Part shown: positions 9,208 to 16,949 of the stretch, in pieces
Layout of the letters: the number at the start of each line of letters is the position of its first letter
Numbering within the stretch: position 1 is the first letter of the stretch
Assembly: GCF_001742165.1 (NCBI RefSeq)
Contig: NZ_CP016443.1
Span: forward strand, 2,046,001-2,110,000
DNA: 64,000 nt
Source: Burkholderia stabilis
GTDB taxonomy: Bacteria; Pseudomonadota; Gammaproteobacteria; Burkholderiales; Burkholderiaceae
Direction of reading: 5' to 3'
Program-made: the position numbers and the translations under genes
Notes under the pieces: generated by a model
Seen by the model: only the letters and a program-made list of their open reading frames with translations
Told to the model about the DNA's origin: nothing
The model's database searches: none

Positions 9208-10323
9208 ATGCAAACGCAGACCCATCCGCTGATTTCCCCCGCCATCGGCACCGAACGCCAGATCACGAGCTTCCACTACGGCCCGCGCGGCGGCAAGAAG
9301 GTCTACATCCAGTCGTCGCTGCACGCGGACGAACTGCCCGGCATGCTGGTCGCCACGCTGCTGCGCCGCAAGATCGCCGCGCTCGAAACCGCGGGCAAGC
9401 TGCGCGGCGAAGTCGTCATCGTGCCCGTGCCGAACCCGATCGGCCTGTCGCAACACGTGTTCGGCGATCACCTCGGCCGCTTCGAGCTCGGCTCGATGCA
9501 GAACTTCAACCGCAATTTCTACGATCTCGCGGCGCTCGTGCTGCCGCGTATCGAAGGCCACCTGACGAACGACGCGCAACGCAACCTCGTCGCCGTGCGC
9601 GCCGCGATGCGCGAAGCGCTCGACGAGCAGAAACCGCGCACCGAGCTCGATTCGCAGCGCCTCGCGCTGCAGAAGCTGTCGTTCGACGCCGACATCGTGC
9701 TCGACCTGCACTGCGACAGCGACGCGGTGATGCACCTCTACACGAATCCCGATCTGTGGCCGGACGTCGAGCCGCTGTCGCGCTATCTCGACGCGCAGGC
9801 GTCGCTGCTCGCGCTGAATTCGGTCGGCAACCCGTTCGACGAGATCCACAGCTTCTGCTGGTCGGATCTGCGCAACCGCTTCGGCGATCGCTTCCCGATC
9901 CCGAACGGCGCGATTTCCGTCACGGTGGAACTGCGCAGCGAGCGCGACGTGTCGTACGAGTTGGCCGAAAAGGACGCACAGGCGATCGTCGAATACCTGA
10001 CCGAGCGCGGCGTCGTCGACGGCACGCCTGCGCCGCTGCCGCCGCTCGCGCATCCTGCCACGCCGCTCGCAGGCACCGATCCGCTCGTCGCGCCGGTGTC
10101 GGGCGTGATCGTGTTCCGCACGCCGGTCGGCGCGATGATCGAAGCCGGCCAGGAAGTGGCCGACATCGTCGATCCATTGACCGATCGCGTCGTCACGCTG
10201 AAGAGCAGCGTGTCGGGCGTGCTGTACGCGCGCCAGATCGTGCGCTTCGCGACCGCCGGCATGGAAGTCGCGCGGATTGCCGGCGCCACCGCGATCCGCA
10301 CGGGTTCGCTGCTGTCGGCCTGA
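9208..10323 (+). CDS. Succinylglutamate desuccinylase/aspartoacylase family protein
   Basis: A 371-residue zinc-dependent carboxypeptidase-like enzyme. The M14 zinc ligands are visible as the HxxE motif His39-Ala-Asp-Glu42 and His168 in DLHCDS; GSMQNFNRNF (95-104) may bind the substrate carboxylate. A biotinyl-lipoyl-like C-terminal barrel (about 300-355, PVSGVIVFRTPVGAMIEAGQEV) is typical of this subgroup. Such proteins deacylate N-acyl amino acids, but the subgroup is poorly characterised. It has its own promoter and terminator. It lies between two orphan transporter binding proteins, which might indicate amino-acid scavenging, but that is only suggestive. Confidence 0.85.
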   Translation: MQTQTHPLISPAIGTERQITSFHYGPRGGKKVYIQSSLHADELPGMLVATLLRRKIAALETAGKLRGEVVIVPVPNPIGLSQHVFGDHLGRFELGSMQNFNRNFYDLAALVLPRIEGHLTNDAQRNLVAVRAAMREALDEQKPRTELDSQRLALQKLSFDADIVLDLHCDSDAVMHLYTNPDLWPDVEPLSRYLDAQASLLALNSVGNPFDEIHSFCWSDLRNRFGDRFPIPNGAISVTVELRSERDVSYELAEKDAQAIVEYLTERGVVDGTPAPLPPLAHPATPLAGTDPLVAPVSGVIVFRTPVGAMIEAGQEVADIVDPLTDRVVTLKSSVSGVLYARQIVRFATAGMEVARIAGATAIRTGSLLSA

Positions 10324-10386
10324 GCGATCGGCCCCGCGCGCCGCACAACGGCGCGCATCGGCGAAACACCGACGAAGCACCAACGA

Positions 10387-10416
10387 AATCGCCCGCTTGC
10401 GCGGGCGATTTTTTTA
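10387..10416 (+). terminator. Intrinsic terminator after the deacylase gene
   Basis: AATCGCCCGC (10387-10396) pairs with GCGGGCGATT (10401-10410) followed by a T run to 10415. It lies between convergent genes and could serve both strands. Confidence 0.9.
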
Positions 10417-10458
10417 TCCAGGGTGCCCGGCGATCCGGGCGGCAGCACGTTCGAGCGT

Positions 10459-11265
10459 TCAGAACGCCGGCACGATCGCGCCGCTGAACTTCTGGTCGAT
10501 GAACTTGCGCACGTCTTCCGATTCATAGGCCGCGACGAGTTTCTTCACCCACGGCTTGTCCTTGTCCTGCGCGCGCACCGCGATCAGGTTCGCGTAAGGC
10601 CCGCGCAGATCCTCGATCGCGATCGCATCCTTCACCGGCGTGAGCCCCGCCTTCACCGCGTAATCGGTGTTGATCGATGCGGCATCGACGTCCGGCAGCG
10701 CGCGCGGCAACTGCGCGGAGTCGAGTTCGACGATCTTGATCTTCTTCGGATTCTCGGCGACGTCGAGCGGCGTCGCGTTCACGCCGTTCGTGCCAACGCC
10801 CGGCTTCAGCTTGATCACCCCGTATTTCTGCAGCAGCAGCAGCGCGCGGTTGCCGTTCGACGGATCGTTCTGAATTCCGACCTTCGCGCCCACCGGCAAG
10901 TCCTTCAGCGACTTGATCTTCTTCGAATAGAAGCCCATCGGCGCCGTATAGGTGAGCCCGACGTTCACGATCTTGTAGCCGCGCTGCTTGATCTGGCTGT
11001 CGAGGAACGGCTGGTGCTGGAAGCCGTTCGCGTCGAGATCGCCGGAGTCGAGCGCCGCGTTCGGCTGCACGTAATCGTTGAATTCGATGACCTTGATCGC
11101 GAGGCCTTCGCGGGCGGCCACCTTCGTCACTTCGGTCCAGATCTGCGCGTCGGGGCCGCTCATCGTGCCGATCTTCAGCGTCTGCGGGTCGGCGTGCGCG
11201 CCGGGCGCCGCGAATGCGAGGGCCGCGGCGAGTGCGCCGAGGCCGGTCAGGAGCGAACGTCGCAT
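10459..11265 (-). CDS. metQ: MetQ/NlpA family D-methionine-type binding protein
   Basis: A 268-residue periplasmic binding protein. Start chosen at 11265 (reading MRRSLLTGLGALAAALAFAAPGAHA), which gives a clean signal peptide and a good upstream AGAGGA; an ATG at 11331 would add 22 residues. The signal ends AHA without a lipobox cysteine, so this copy is predicted soluble rather than a lipoprotein, unlike E. coli MetQ. Hallmarks are LKIGTMSGPDAQIW, a VQPNAALDSGDLDAN loop and GFYSKKIKSLKDLPVGAKV. No metN or metI is adjacent, so it is an orphan. Ligand could be methionine or another small amino acid. Confidence 0.88.
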   Translation of the reverse strand: MRRSLLTGLGALAAALAFAAPGAHADPQTLKIGTMSGPDAQIWTEVTKVAAREGLAIKVIEFNDYVQPNAALDSGDLDANGFQHQPFLDSQIKQRGYKIVNVGLTYTAPMGFYSKKIKSLKDLPVGAKVGIQNDPSNGNRALLLLQKYGVIKLKPGVGTNGVNATPLDVAENPKKIKIVELDSAQLPRALPDVDAASINTDYAVKAGLTPVKDAIAIEDLRGPYANLIAVRAQDKDKPWVKKLVAAYESEDVRKFIDQKFSGAIVPAF

Positions 11266-11418
11266 GGTGTCCTCTTGTCCCGTGTCGTTTGTTGGAGCAC
11301 GGATCGTCGCATGGGGCCCGAACACCGCCAACCAAGCTTATTTCATGTGCATATTCCCGCTTCGGGTCGAACGACAGCCGAATTCGGTATAACTCCCGAT
11401 AGCGCAACCGGGCAGAAT

Positions 11419-11708
11419 TTAGGGCCTGCTTGCTTATGGAACGTACATGCGAAAACCCGAAATCGCTCGCAGGGCAAGAAGTGAGGAGCGCCGTTTGGCC
11501 AAGCCAAACAAGCGACGAGCGACGCCGCCATGCGGGCGATTTCGGGCTTTCCCGTGAAATGTTTTTTTTAAATTTGGGGTTGCCACGAGAACGGCCGCTC
11601 GCCGCGTTGCGCTCCTTGCGAATACGCCAGTATTCGCGGCGTCGCGCGCCTCGCGAGCGGCCGTTCTCGTGGCAACGCATGCACGTTCCATAAGCAAGCA
11701 GGCCCTAA
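11419..11708. mobile_element. 290-bp nested-palindrome element, MITE-like
   Basis: Terminal inverted repeats of 33 bp with a single mismatch lie at 11419-11451 and 11676-11708. Inside are two further hairpin systems. The left one has outer arms CCCGAAATCGC/GCGATTTCGGG (11456-11466, 11536-11546) around GTTTGGC-CAA-GCCAAAC (11493-11509). The right one has perfect 24-bp arms (11579-11602, 11653-11676) around GCGAATAC-GCCA-GTATTCGC (11618-11637). No open frame is convincing. The outer ends read TTA..TAA next to GGGCC, compatible with a duplicated TA target. A non-autonomous transposable element fits best; a structured repeat RNA is the alternative. Confidence 0.75.
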
Positions 11709-11734
11709 TGTCGCATCGACGCCACACATTCTTC

Positions 11735-11755
11735 ATATGACAGTCGCTGTCATAT
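11735..11755. promoter_or_regulatory. Perfect operator-like dyad upstream of the porin
   Basis: ATATGACAG (11735-11743) and CTGTCATAT (11747-11755) form a perfect 9-bp inverted repeat with spacer TCG, 104 bp before the porin ATG. Such symmetry suits a dimeric regulator. The protein is unknown. Confidence 0.55.
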
Positions 11756-11859
11756 TCATTACGTGGCCCCTCGATAAAGTTGCCGCCGGTCCGTGAAAGC
11801 GCCCATAGAGAGCGCCGGAACCGCAACTGGACACGCCATTTATTCGCTCGGAGAATCCT

Positions 11860-13017
11860 TTGAACAAGAAACTGTTGACCATCGCCGCCCTGGCAGCAAC
11901 GGCCGGCACGGCACACGCACAAAGCAGCGTGACCCTGTACGGCGTCATCGATGCCGGTATCAGCTACGTGAACCACAGCAAGACCGCCAACGGCGGCACG
12001 GGCAAGCTGTTCAAGTACGACGACGGCGTTGCCCAGGGCAGCCGTTGGGGCCTGCGCGGCACCGAAGACCTCGGTGGCGGCCTGAAGGCGATCTTCGTGC
12101 TCGAAAACGGCTTCAACAGCGGTAACGGCACGATCGGCCAGGGTGGTGCGATCTTCGGTCGCCAGGCCTACGTCGGCCTGAGCCAGTCGCAGTACGGCAC
12201 GGTCACGTTCGGCCGCCAGTACTCGTTCTCGACCGACATCCTCGGCTCGAACTACTCGACGGGCGGCAACACGGTCGCGGGTAACTACGCGTACCACGTC
12301 AACGACATCGACCAGCTCACGTCGAGCCGCATCAACAACGCAGTGAAGTTCCAGAGCGCGAACTACTCGGGCTTCACGTTCGGTGCGTTGTACGGCTTCT
12401 CGAACTCGACGGACTTCGCAGGCGCAGCCGCAACGACGTCGGGCACGACGACGACGGCAGGCTCGTCGCGCGCATACAGCTTCGGCCTGAACTACGCGAA
12501 CGGCCCGATCTCGGTCGGCGCGGCGTACACGGACATCCGCTTCCCGAGCCAGTCGACGCCGGCATTCTCGACGTCGATCGCGAACCTGAGCACGGGCAAC
12601 GTCCGCGACCTGCGCACCTACGGCGTCGGCGGCCGCTACGTCTGGGGCCCGGCAACGGCATGGCTGCTGTGGACGCGTACGCAGTTCTCGACGGTGTCGG
12701 GCGCGGGCGGCACGTTCTACAACGCATACGAAGCAGGTGCGAAGTACGCGTTCACGCCGGCTCTGTCGGGCGGCCTCGGCTACACGTACACGAACGCGAC
12801 GCAGAGCGGCAACTCGTGGCACTGGAACCAGGTCAACGGTATCGCCGACTACGCACTCAGCAAGCGTACGGACGTGTACGGCCTGGTCGTGTACCAGCAG
12901 GCATCGGGCAAGGGCGTGCAAGCGCAGATCGGCTCGAGCACGAGCTACTTCAATACGTCGGGCACGGGTTCGAAGAACCAGATCGCCGCGCGTATCGGTA
13001 TCCGTCACAAGTTCTAA
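11860..13017 (+). CDS. Gram-negative porin (OpcP/Omp32 type)
   Basis: A 385-residue outer-membrane porin. The 20-residue signal peptide ends AHAQ, and the mature protein begins SSVTLYGVIDAGISYVN, the usual start of Burkholderiales trimeric porins. Motifs GSRWGLRGTEDLGGGLKAIFVLENGF and GRQAYVGLSQSQYGTVTFGRQY mark the first strands, and the C-terminus RIGIRHKF ends in phenylalanine as needed for outer-membrane assembly. AT-rich, highly optimised codon usage with repeated GGC/TCG choices suggests high expression. GGAGAATCC precedes the start. A perfect dyad (11735-11755) and a MITE-like element lie in its upstream region, so its regulation may be unusual. Confidence 0.95.
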   Translation: MNKKLLTIAALAATAGTAHAQSSVTLYGVIDAGISYVNHSKTANGGTGKLFKYDDGVAQGSRWGLRGTEDLGGGLKAIFVLENGFNSGNGTIGQGGAIFGRQAYVGLSQSQYGTVTFGRQYSFSTDILGSNYSTGGNTVAGNYAYHVNDIDQLTSSRINNAVKFQSANYSGFTFGALYGFSNSTDFAGAAATTSGTTTTAGSSRAYSFGLNYANGPISVGAAYTDIRFPSQSTPAFSTSIANLSTGNVRDLRTYGVGGRYVWGPATAWLLWTRTQFSTVSGAGGTFYNAYEAGAKYAFTPALSGGLGYTYTNATQSGNSWHWNQVNGIADYALSKRTDVYGLVVYQQASGKGVQAQIGSSTSYFNTSGTGSKNQIAARIGIRHKF

Positions 13018-13053
13018 AGCATTCGCTTAACTCGCGGATCACGACGGCAAGAG

Positions 13054-13083
13054 GCGCCCCGCTCCACGCGGGGCGCTTTTTTA
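13054..13083 (+). terminator. Strong intrinsic terminator of the porin gene
   Basis: GCGCCCCGC (13054-13062) pairs with GCGGGGCGC (13068-13076) around TCCAC and is followed by six T residues. Confidence 0.95.
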
Positions 13084-13094
13084 TGTGCTTTTAA

Positions 13095-13170
13095 GTTTCG
13101 CTTAATTCTGGGCTGAGAGGATGCTCTCACCCCCCCTGTTGGCCGCCTGAGCATCGGCGGCTTTTTTTTT
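13095..13170 (+). ncRNA. Possible small RNA or leader ending in a second terminator
   Basis: Downstream of the porin terminator lies a compact structure: a hairpin TGAGAG-GATG-CTCTCA (13114-13129) that can extend by GGG/CCC after one mismatch, then GCCGCC-TGAGCATC-GGCGGC (13142-13161) followed by nine T residues. A second complete terminator with no gene in front of it suggests either an independent short transcript, a 3'-UTR-derived RNA, or an attenuator for the small gene at 13220. The 5' end is unknown and no promoter is obvious. Confidence 0.4.
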
Positions 13171-13219
13171 AAATGACGACGGCGCCGCCATCGATTGCCA
13201 CAAGAGAGGATCGGAGGCC

Positions 13220-13483
13220 ATGATGATCGAAGATACCGTTTTCAGCCATCTGCACGCGATTCTGACGTGCCAACATTCGTTGCCGGTCCAGAGCTGCCGC
13301 GTCTCGGTTGAAATGCAGCGCCCCTGGGGCCGCCCGTATCGTCTCGTCGAATGGACGATGCATCTCGACGCGCCCGCGCGGCGCCAGATCGTGCCGGCCG
13401 AATCGACCGACGAAGAGATCGCCGAGGTCGTCGCATCGCACGTGCCGGGCCGGCTTTACGGCGACGGCCGGCTGCAGTTCTGA
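13220..13483 (+). CDS. Small uncharacterised protein (87 residues)
   Basis: A short soluble protein with an acidic C-terminal half (ESTDEEIAEVVASHVPGRLYGDGRLQF) and a central EMQRPWGRPYRLVEWTMHLD segment. GAGAGGA and GGAGG precede two adjacent in-frame ATGs at 13220 and 13223; spacing does not decide between them. The coding potential is supported by position-specific G/C use and by lack of overlap with any better frame. I do not recognise the family. It follows a terminator-like structure that could attenuate it. Confidence 0.6.
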   Translation: MMIEDTVFSHLHAILTCQHSLPVQSCRVSVEMQRPWGRPYRLVEWTMHLDAPARRQIVPAESTDEEIAEVVASHVPGRLYGDGRLQF

Positions 13484-13553
13484 ACACCCTCCCTGTCCAT
13501 CCGATTCCCCCGTTTCGGCCGCGCCGCACGCGTCGTGCGGCAGTCGGTCTCGT

Positions 13554-13581
13554 TTGACGCAACAACGAAACCTGCTACGCT
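13554..13581 (+). promoter_or_regulatory. Likely sigma-70 promoter of the DUF6232 gene
   Basis: TTGACG (13554-13559) and TACGCT (13576-13581) with a 16-bp spacer lie 26 bp before the ATG at 13608. This implies a very short 5' leader and no room for a strong Shine-Dalgarno. Confidence 0.5.
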
Positions 13582-13607
13582 GCGCGTTTTCGTCCACGCA
13601 ACACACG

Positions 13608-13991
13608 ATGGAAAACGCATTCAACGAACGCGGCGTCATGATCACGCGCAACGGCCTGTCGGCCGCCGGGCAGGTATTCGCACTGCGTGACATCCGCCAG
13701 GTCGACGTCGTCAAGATTCCGAAGAACCGCCTCGTTCCGTCGCTGATCTCGCTGATCGGCGTGGCCGCCGCCATCGCAGGCGGCATCGGCGCATCGAGCG
13801 CCGCGCTCGTCGTCGGCGTGATGCTCGTCGTCGTCGGTTATCTCGCGTGGGCCACGCAGGACATCACGTATCGCCTGATGGTCGAGATGCCCGACGGCAA
13901 GCGCGAAGCGCTGTCGAGCGTCGATGCCGAATTCGTCGAGCGCGTCGCGCAGGTCGTGCGCGATGCACAGGCCGCGACGGCTGCCGGCTGA
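13608..13991 (+). CDS. DUF6232 family small membrane protein
   Basis: A 127-residue protein. The N-terminal region (GVMITRNGLSAAGQVFALRDIRQVDVVKIPKNR) is a compact beta-rich domain, followed by two closely spaced transmembrane helices (about residues 47-85) and a cytosolic C-terminus (RLMVEMPDGKREALSSVD). This arrangement fits DUF6232, whose role is unknown; the domain recalls bacterial PH-like modules. Start at ATG 13608, close behind its promoter and thus nearly leaderless. No operon partner is evident. Confidence 0.75.
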   Translation: MENAFNERGVMITRNGLSAAGQVFALRDIRQVDVVKIPKNRLVPSLISLIGVAAAIAGGIGASSAALVVGVMLVVVGYLAWATQDITYRLMVEMPDGKREALSSVDAEFVERVAQVVRDAQAATAAG

Positions 13992-14172
13992 TTTTTGCCC
14001 GCCGCGCTTCGAAGCGCGGTGCGTTTCGACTCGCGCGGCACACCGCCGCGATCGCGGCTTCCCTGTCGCCTCACGTTCTCCGCATCATCGCGCGTACCGC
14101 GCCTGCGCTGCGTACGCCGACCGCCTAGTATGGAAAGAGCGGCCCGCCGCCGCATCGTCCGAGGAGGTCGGC

Positions 14173-14400
14173 ATGAACGTTCAATTGCTGTCCGGCATGC
14201 TTCGCGCGCAGGAACTGCTGCTCGTGTCGATGATCCGCGCGCTTCCCCTTGACGAACGACGTGCGCTCGTCGATCTCTACACCGAACAGATCGCGTTCGC
14301 CGAACAGGCGGGCCTCGAAGGCCACGGCGATCGCGCGACGCACGATGCGTTCATCTCGCATGCGCGCAACCTGCTGATCCGTATCGAAGCGATGGCTTAG
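14173..14400 (+). CDS. Small uncharacterised helical protein (75 residues)
   Basis: Starts at ATG 14173 after a strong GAGGAGG (14161-14167). The peptide is predicted all-helical (MLRAQELLLVSMIRALPLDERRALVDLYTEQ in outline) with no signal or membrane segment. A TAGTAT -10-like box occurs at 14126-14131. I do not recognise a family; the helix-rich, charged make-up would suit a small regulatory or partner protein. It lies just upstream of the Fur-controlled heme locus, but the Fur box and the receptor start lie after its stop, so it is not part of that operon. Confidence 0.65.
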   Translation: MNVQLLSGMLRAQELLLVSMIRALPLDERRALVDLYTEQIAFAEQAGLEGHGDRATHDAFISHARNLLIRIEAMA

Positions 14401-14488
14401 CGCCGGTTTCTCCCGAATTTCCCTGCGCGGCGCGCGCCGGCGGCGCAGGTAAGCGCTCACTCGCACGCGGCGCTTTCCTTCTTGTATT

Positions 14489-14507
14489 GATAATAATTCT
14501 CATTTAC
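14489..14507 (+). promoter_or_regulatory. Fur box upstream of the heme uptake operon
   Basis: The 19 bases at 14489-14507 begin GATAATAATTCTC and match the classical Fur consensus at 14 of 19 positions. They stand out as AT-rich in a high-GC background and lie 126 bp before the receptor start. Iron-dependent repression of the operon is expected. Confidence 0.8.
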
Positions 14508-14632
14508 ACTGGTAAAGTTGTCAGTTGCCTTTCAATTCGCCGTTTGCCGCATTTCGCGTGCGAACGGGCCAGCCAGGTGAACGCGTCACCCAGCCAGCCT
14601 TCGGGCTTGTCATCATCACTGGGAGACCACCT

Positions 14633-16900
14633 GTGCATTGCTATTCGTTGGCGCGGCGGCCGATCTGCGCCGCGCTGTTCGGCGCGTTCGGCCTGTCCGC
14701 CGCCCCGGCTTACGCCGATTCATCGCCGCAAGGCGCCGCCACGCCGCCTGCCGTCCTCCTCGCCGCGTCCACGCGCGGCGACGCGCTGCTCGACCCCGTC
14801 ACCGTCACGGCGACCCGCACGGCCACCGCCGCGAGCCGCACGGCGGCGTCCGTGTCGGTGATCACCGCCGAGGATCTCGAGAAACAGCAGGCGACGAACA
14901 TCAAGGACGCGCTGCGCTACGAACCGGGCATCACGGTGCGCCGCACCGCGTACCGGCCCGGCAACGCCGCGCTCGGCGGCGGCCGCGACGGCGATTCGAG
15001 CATCAACATCCGCGGCCTCGAAGGCAATCGCGTGCTGCTGATGGAAGACGGCATCCGCCTGCCGAACGCATTTTCGTTCGGCCCGCTCGAAGCGGGCCGC
15101 GGCGACTACGCCGACCTCGACACGCTCAAGCGCATCGAAATCCTGCGCGGGCCGGCCTCGGCGCTCTACGGCAGCGACGGCCTGACCGGCGCGGTGAACT
15201 TCATCACGAAGGACCCGCGCGACCTGCTGTCGATCTACAACAAGCCTTACTACTTCTCGTTCCGGCCGAGCTACGACTCGGCCGACCGCAGCATCGGCGC
15301 GACCGTGTCGGCCGCAGGCGGCAACGATCGCGTGCAGGGGATGATCATCGCCGACGGCCGGCGCGGCCACGAGGTCGACACGCGCGGCGGCAACAACACC
15401 GCGAGCACGCTGCGCACGACGTCGAACCCGCAGGACGTCTATTCGGAATCGCTGCTCGGCAAGCTCGTGCTGACGCCCACCGCGCGCGACACGATCAAGT
15501 TCACCGCCGAAACGGTGCAGCGCCGCGTGAGCACCGACGTGCTGTCCGCGATCAACCCGCCGACCACGCTCGGCCTCACGACGAACGACCGGCTCGAGCG
15601 CAACCGCTTCAGCATCGACTACGACTTCCGCGACGACGCATTCCGCTGGTTCCAGACCGCGCACGTGCAGTTCTACTACCAGGATGCGAAGCAGGATCAA
15701 TACGCGTTCGAGACACGCGGCGCGCCGCTAAAATCGCGCTCGCGCGACAACCAGTACAAGGAGCGCACGTTCGGCGGCTCCGCCTTCGCCGAAAGCGGCT
15801 TCTCGACCGGCCCGCTCGCGCACAAACTGCTCTATGGCGTCGACGGCAGCCTGTCGCGCGTGACGAACAGGCGCGACGGCACGGTGCCGGGCGTCGGCGA
15901 AGCGTTCCCGAACAAGGCGTTCCCCGACACCGACTACACGCTGTTCGGCGCGTTCGTGCAAGACCAGATCGGCTACGGCCGTCTGCTCGTCACACCGGGC
16001 CTGCGCTTCGACACGTACCGGCTGAGCCCGACGGAAAACGATCCGCTGTTCACCGGCAAGGCCGTGTCGACGAGCGCGAACGAACTGTCGCCGCGCGTCG
16101 CGGTGCTCTACGAGATCACGCCCGCAGTCATCCCGTACGTGCAGTACGCGCACGGCTTCCGCGCGCCGACGCCCGACCAGGTGAACAGCAGCTTCTCGAA
16201 CCCCGTGTACGGCTACACGTCGATCGGCAACCCGAACCTGAAGCCGGAGACGAGCGACACGTTCGAAGCGGGCCTGCGCGGCAAGGCCGGCACGGGCTAC
16301 GGCGTCGTGCGCTACAGCGCGGCCGCGTTCACGGGCCGCTACCGCAACTTCATTTCGCGCACGACGATCGCCGGTGCCGGCCGGCCGGCCGACCCGTTCG
16401 TATTCCAGTACGTGAACTTCGCCGACGCGCGCATCCACGGCCTCGAAGGCCGCGCCGAATGGGTGATGCCGAACGGCATCACGCTGAAGACGGCGATGGC
16501 GTTCACGAAGGGCTCGACCCAGAACGACGGCGCGGCCAGCCAGCCGCTGAACACGGTCAACCCGTTCTCGGCCGTGTTCGGCGTGCGCTACGAGCCGAGC
16601 GAGCGCTGGTTCGTGCAGACCGACCTGCTGTTCCAGGCTGCCAAGCGCGACAAGGACGTCGACAAGTCCGACTGTTCGAACAAGGCATGCTTCACGCCGC
16701 CGTCGTCGTTCGTCGTCGACCTGCGCGGCGGCTACCGCTTCAACAAGCACGTGAGCGCGACGATCGGCATCCGCAACCTGTTCGACCGCAAGTACTGGAA
16801 CTGGTCGGACGTGCGCGGCATCGCGTCCGATTCGCAGGTGCTCGATGCCTATACCTCGCCCGGACGCACGGTCGCCGTCAGCATGAAGGTGGATTTCTGA
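14633..16900 (+). CDS. bhuR: TonB-dependent heme/hemoglobin receptor
   Basis: From GTG 14633 (GGGAG at 14621-14625) this is 755 residues with signal peptide SLARRPICAALFGAFGLSAAPAYA. The TonB-box region is DPVTVTATRTAT, then the plug domain (SVSVITAEDLEKQQATNIKDALRYEPG) with RGLEGNRVLLMEDGIRLP, and a 22-strand barrel ending MKVDF. The FRAP motif (FRAPTPDQVNSSF) and NPNLKPETS of heme receptors are present. A frame extension upstream to 14525 exists but would place a non-signal sequence first. First gene of bhuRSTUV under a Fur box; it imports heme across the outer membrane using TonB-ExbBD energy. Confidence 0.92.
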   Translation: MHCYSLARRPICAALFGAFGLSAAPAYADSSPQGAATPPAVLLAASTRGDALLDPVTVTATRTATAASRTAASVSVITAEDLEKQQATNIKDALRYEPGITVRRTAYRPGNAALGGGRDGDSSINIRGLEGNRVLLMEDGIRLPNAFSFGPLEAGRGDYADLDTLKRIEILRGPASALYGSDGLTGAVNFITKDPRDLLSIYNKPYYFSFRPSYDSADRSIGATVSAAGGNDRVQGMIIADGRRGHEVDTRGGNNTASTLRTTSNPQDVYSESLLGKLVLTPTARDTIKFTAETVQRRVSTDVLSAINPPTTLGLTTNDRLERNRFSIDYDFRDDAFRWFQTAHVQFYYQDAKQDQYAFETRGAPLKSRSRDNQYKERTFGGSAFAESGFSTGPLAHKLLYGVDGSLSRVTNRRDGTVPGVGEAFPNKAFPDTDYTLFGAFVQDQIGYGRLLVTPGLRFDTYRLSPTENDPLFTGKAVSTSANELSPRVAVLYEITPAVIPYVQYAHGFRAPTPDQVNSSFSNPVYGYTSIGNPNLKPETSDTFEAGLRGKAGTGYGVVRYSAAAFTGRYRNFISRTTIAGAGRPADPFVFQYVNFADARIHGLEGRAEWVMPNGITLKTAMAFTKGSTQNDGAASQPLNTVNPFSAVFGVRYEPSERWFVQTDLLFQAAKRDKDVDKSDCSNKACFTPPSSFVVDLRGGYRFNKHVSATIGIRNLFDRKYWNWSDVRGIASDSQVLDAYTSPGRTVAVSMKVDF

Positions 16901-16949
16901 TGCGCGCCGCCCGCGTTTCCTACCCAACCGTTACACGAAGGAGTCCGAC

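Noticed and set aside
13095..13170. CTGAGA motif in the porin downstream region as a TPP riboswitch
   Set aside because: The CTGAGA core of the THI element is present but no ACCTGATCTGG-like second motif or thiamine gene follows.
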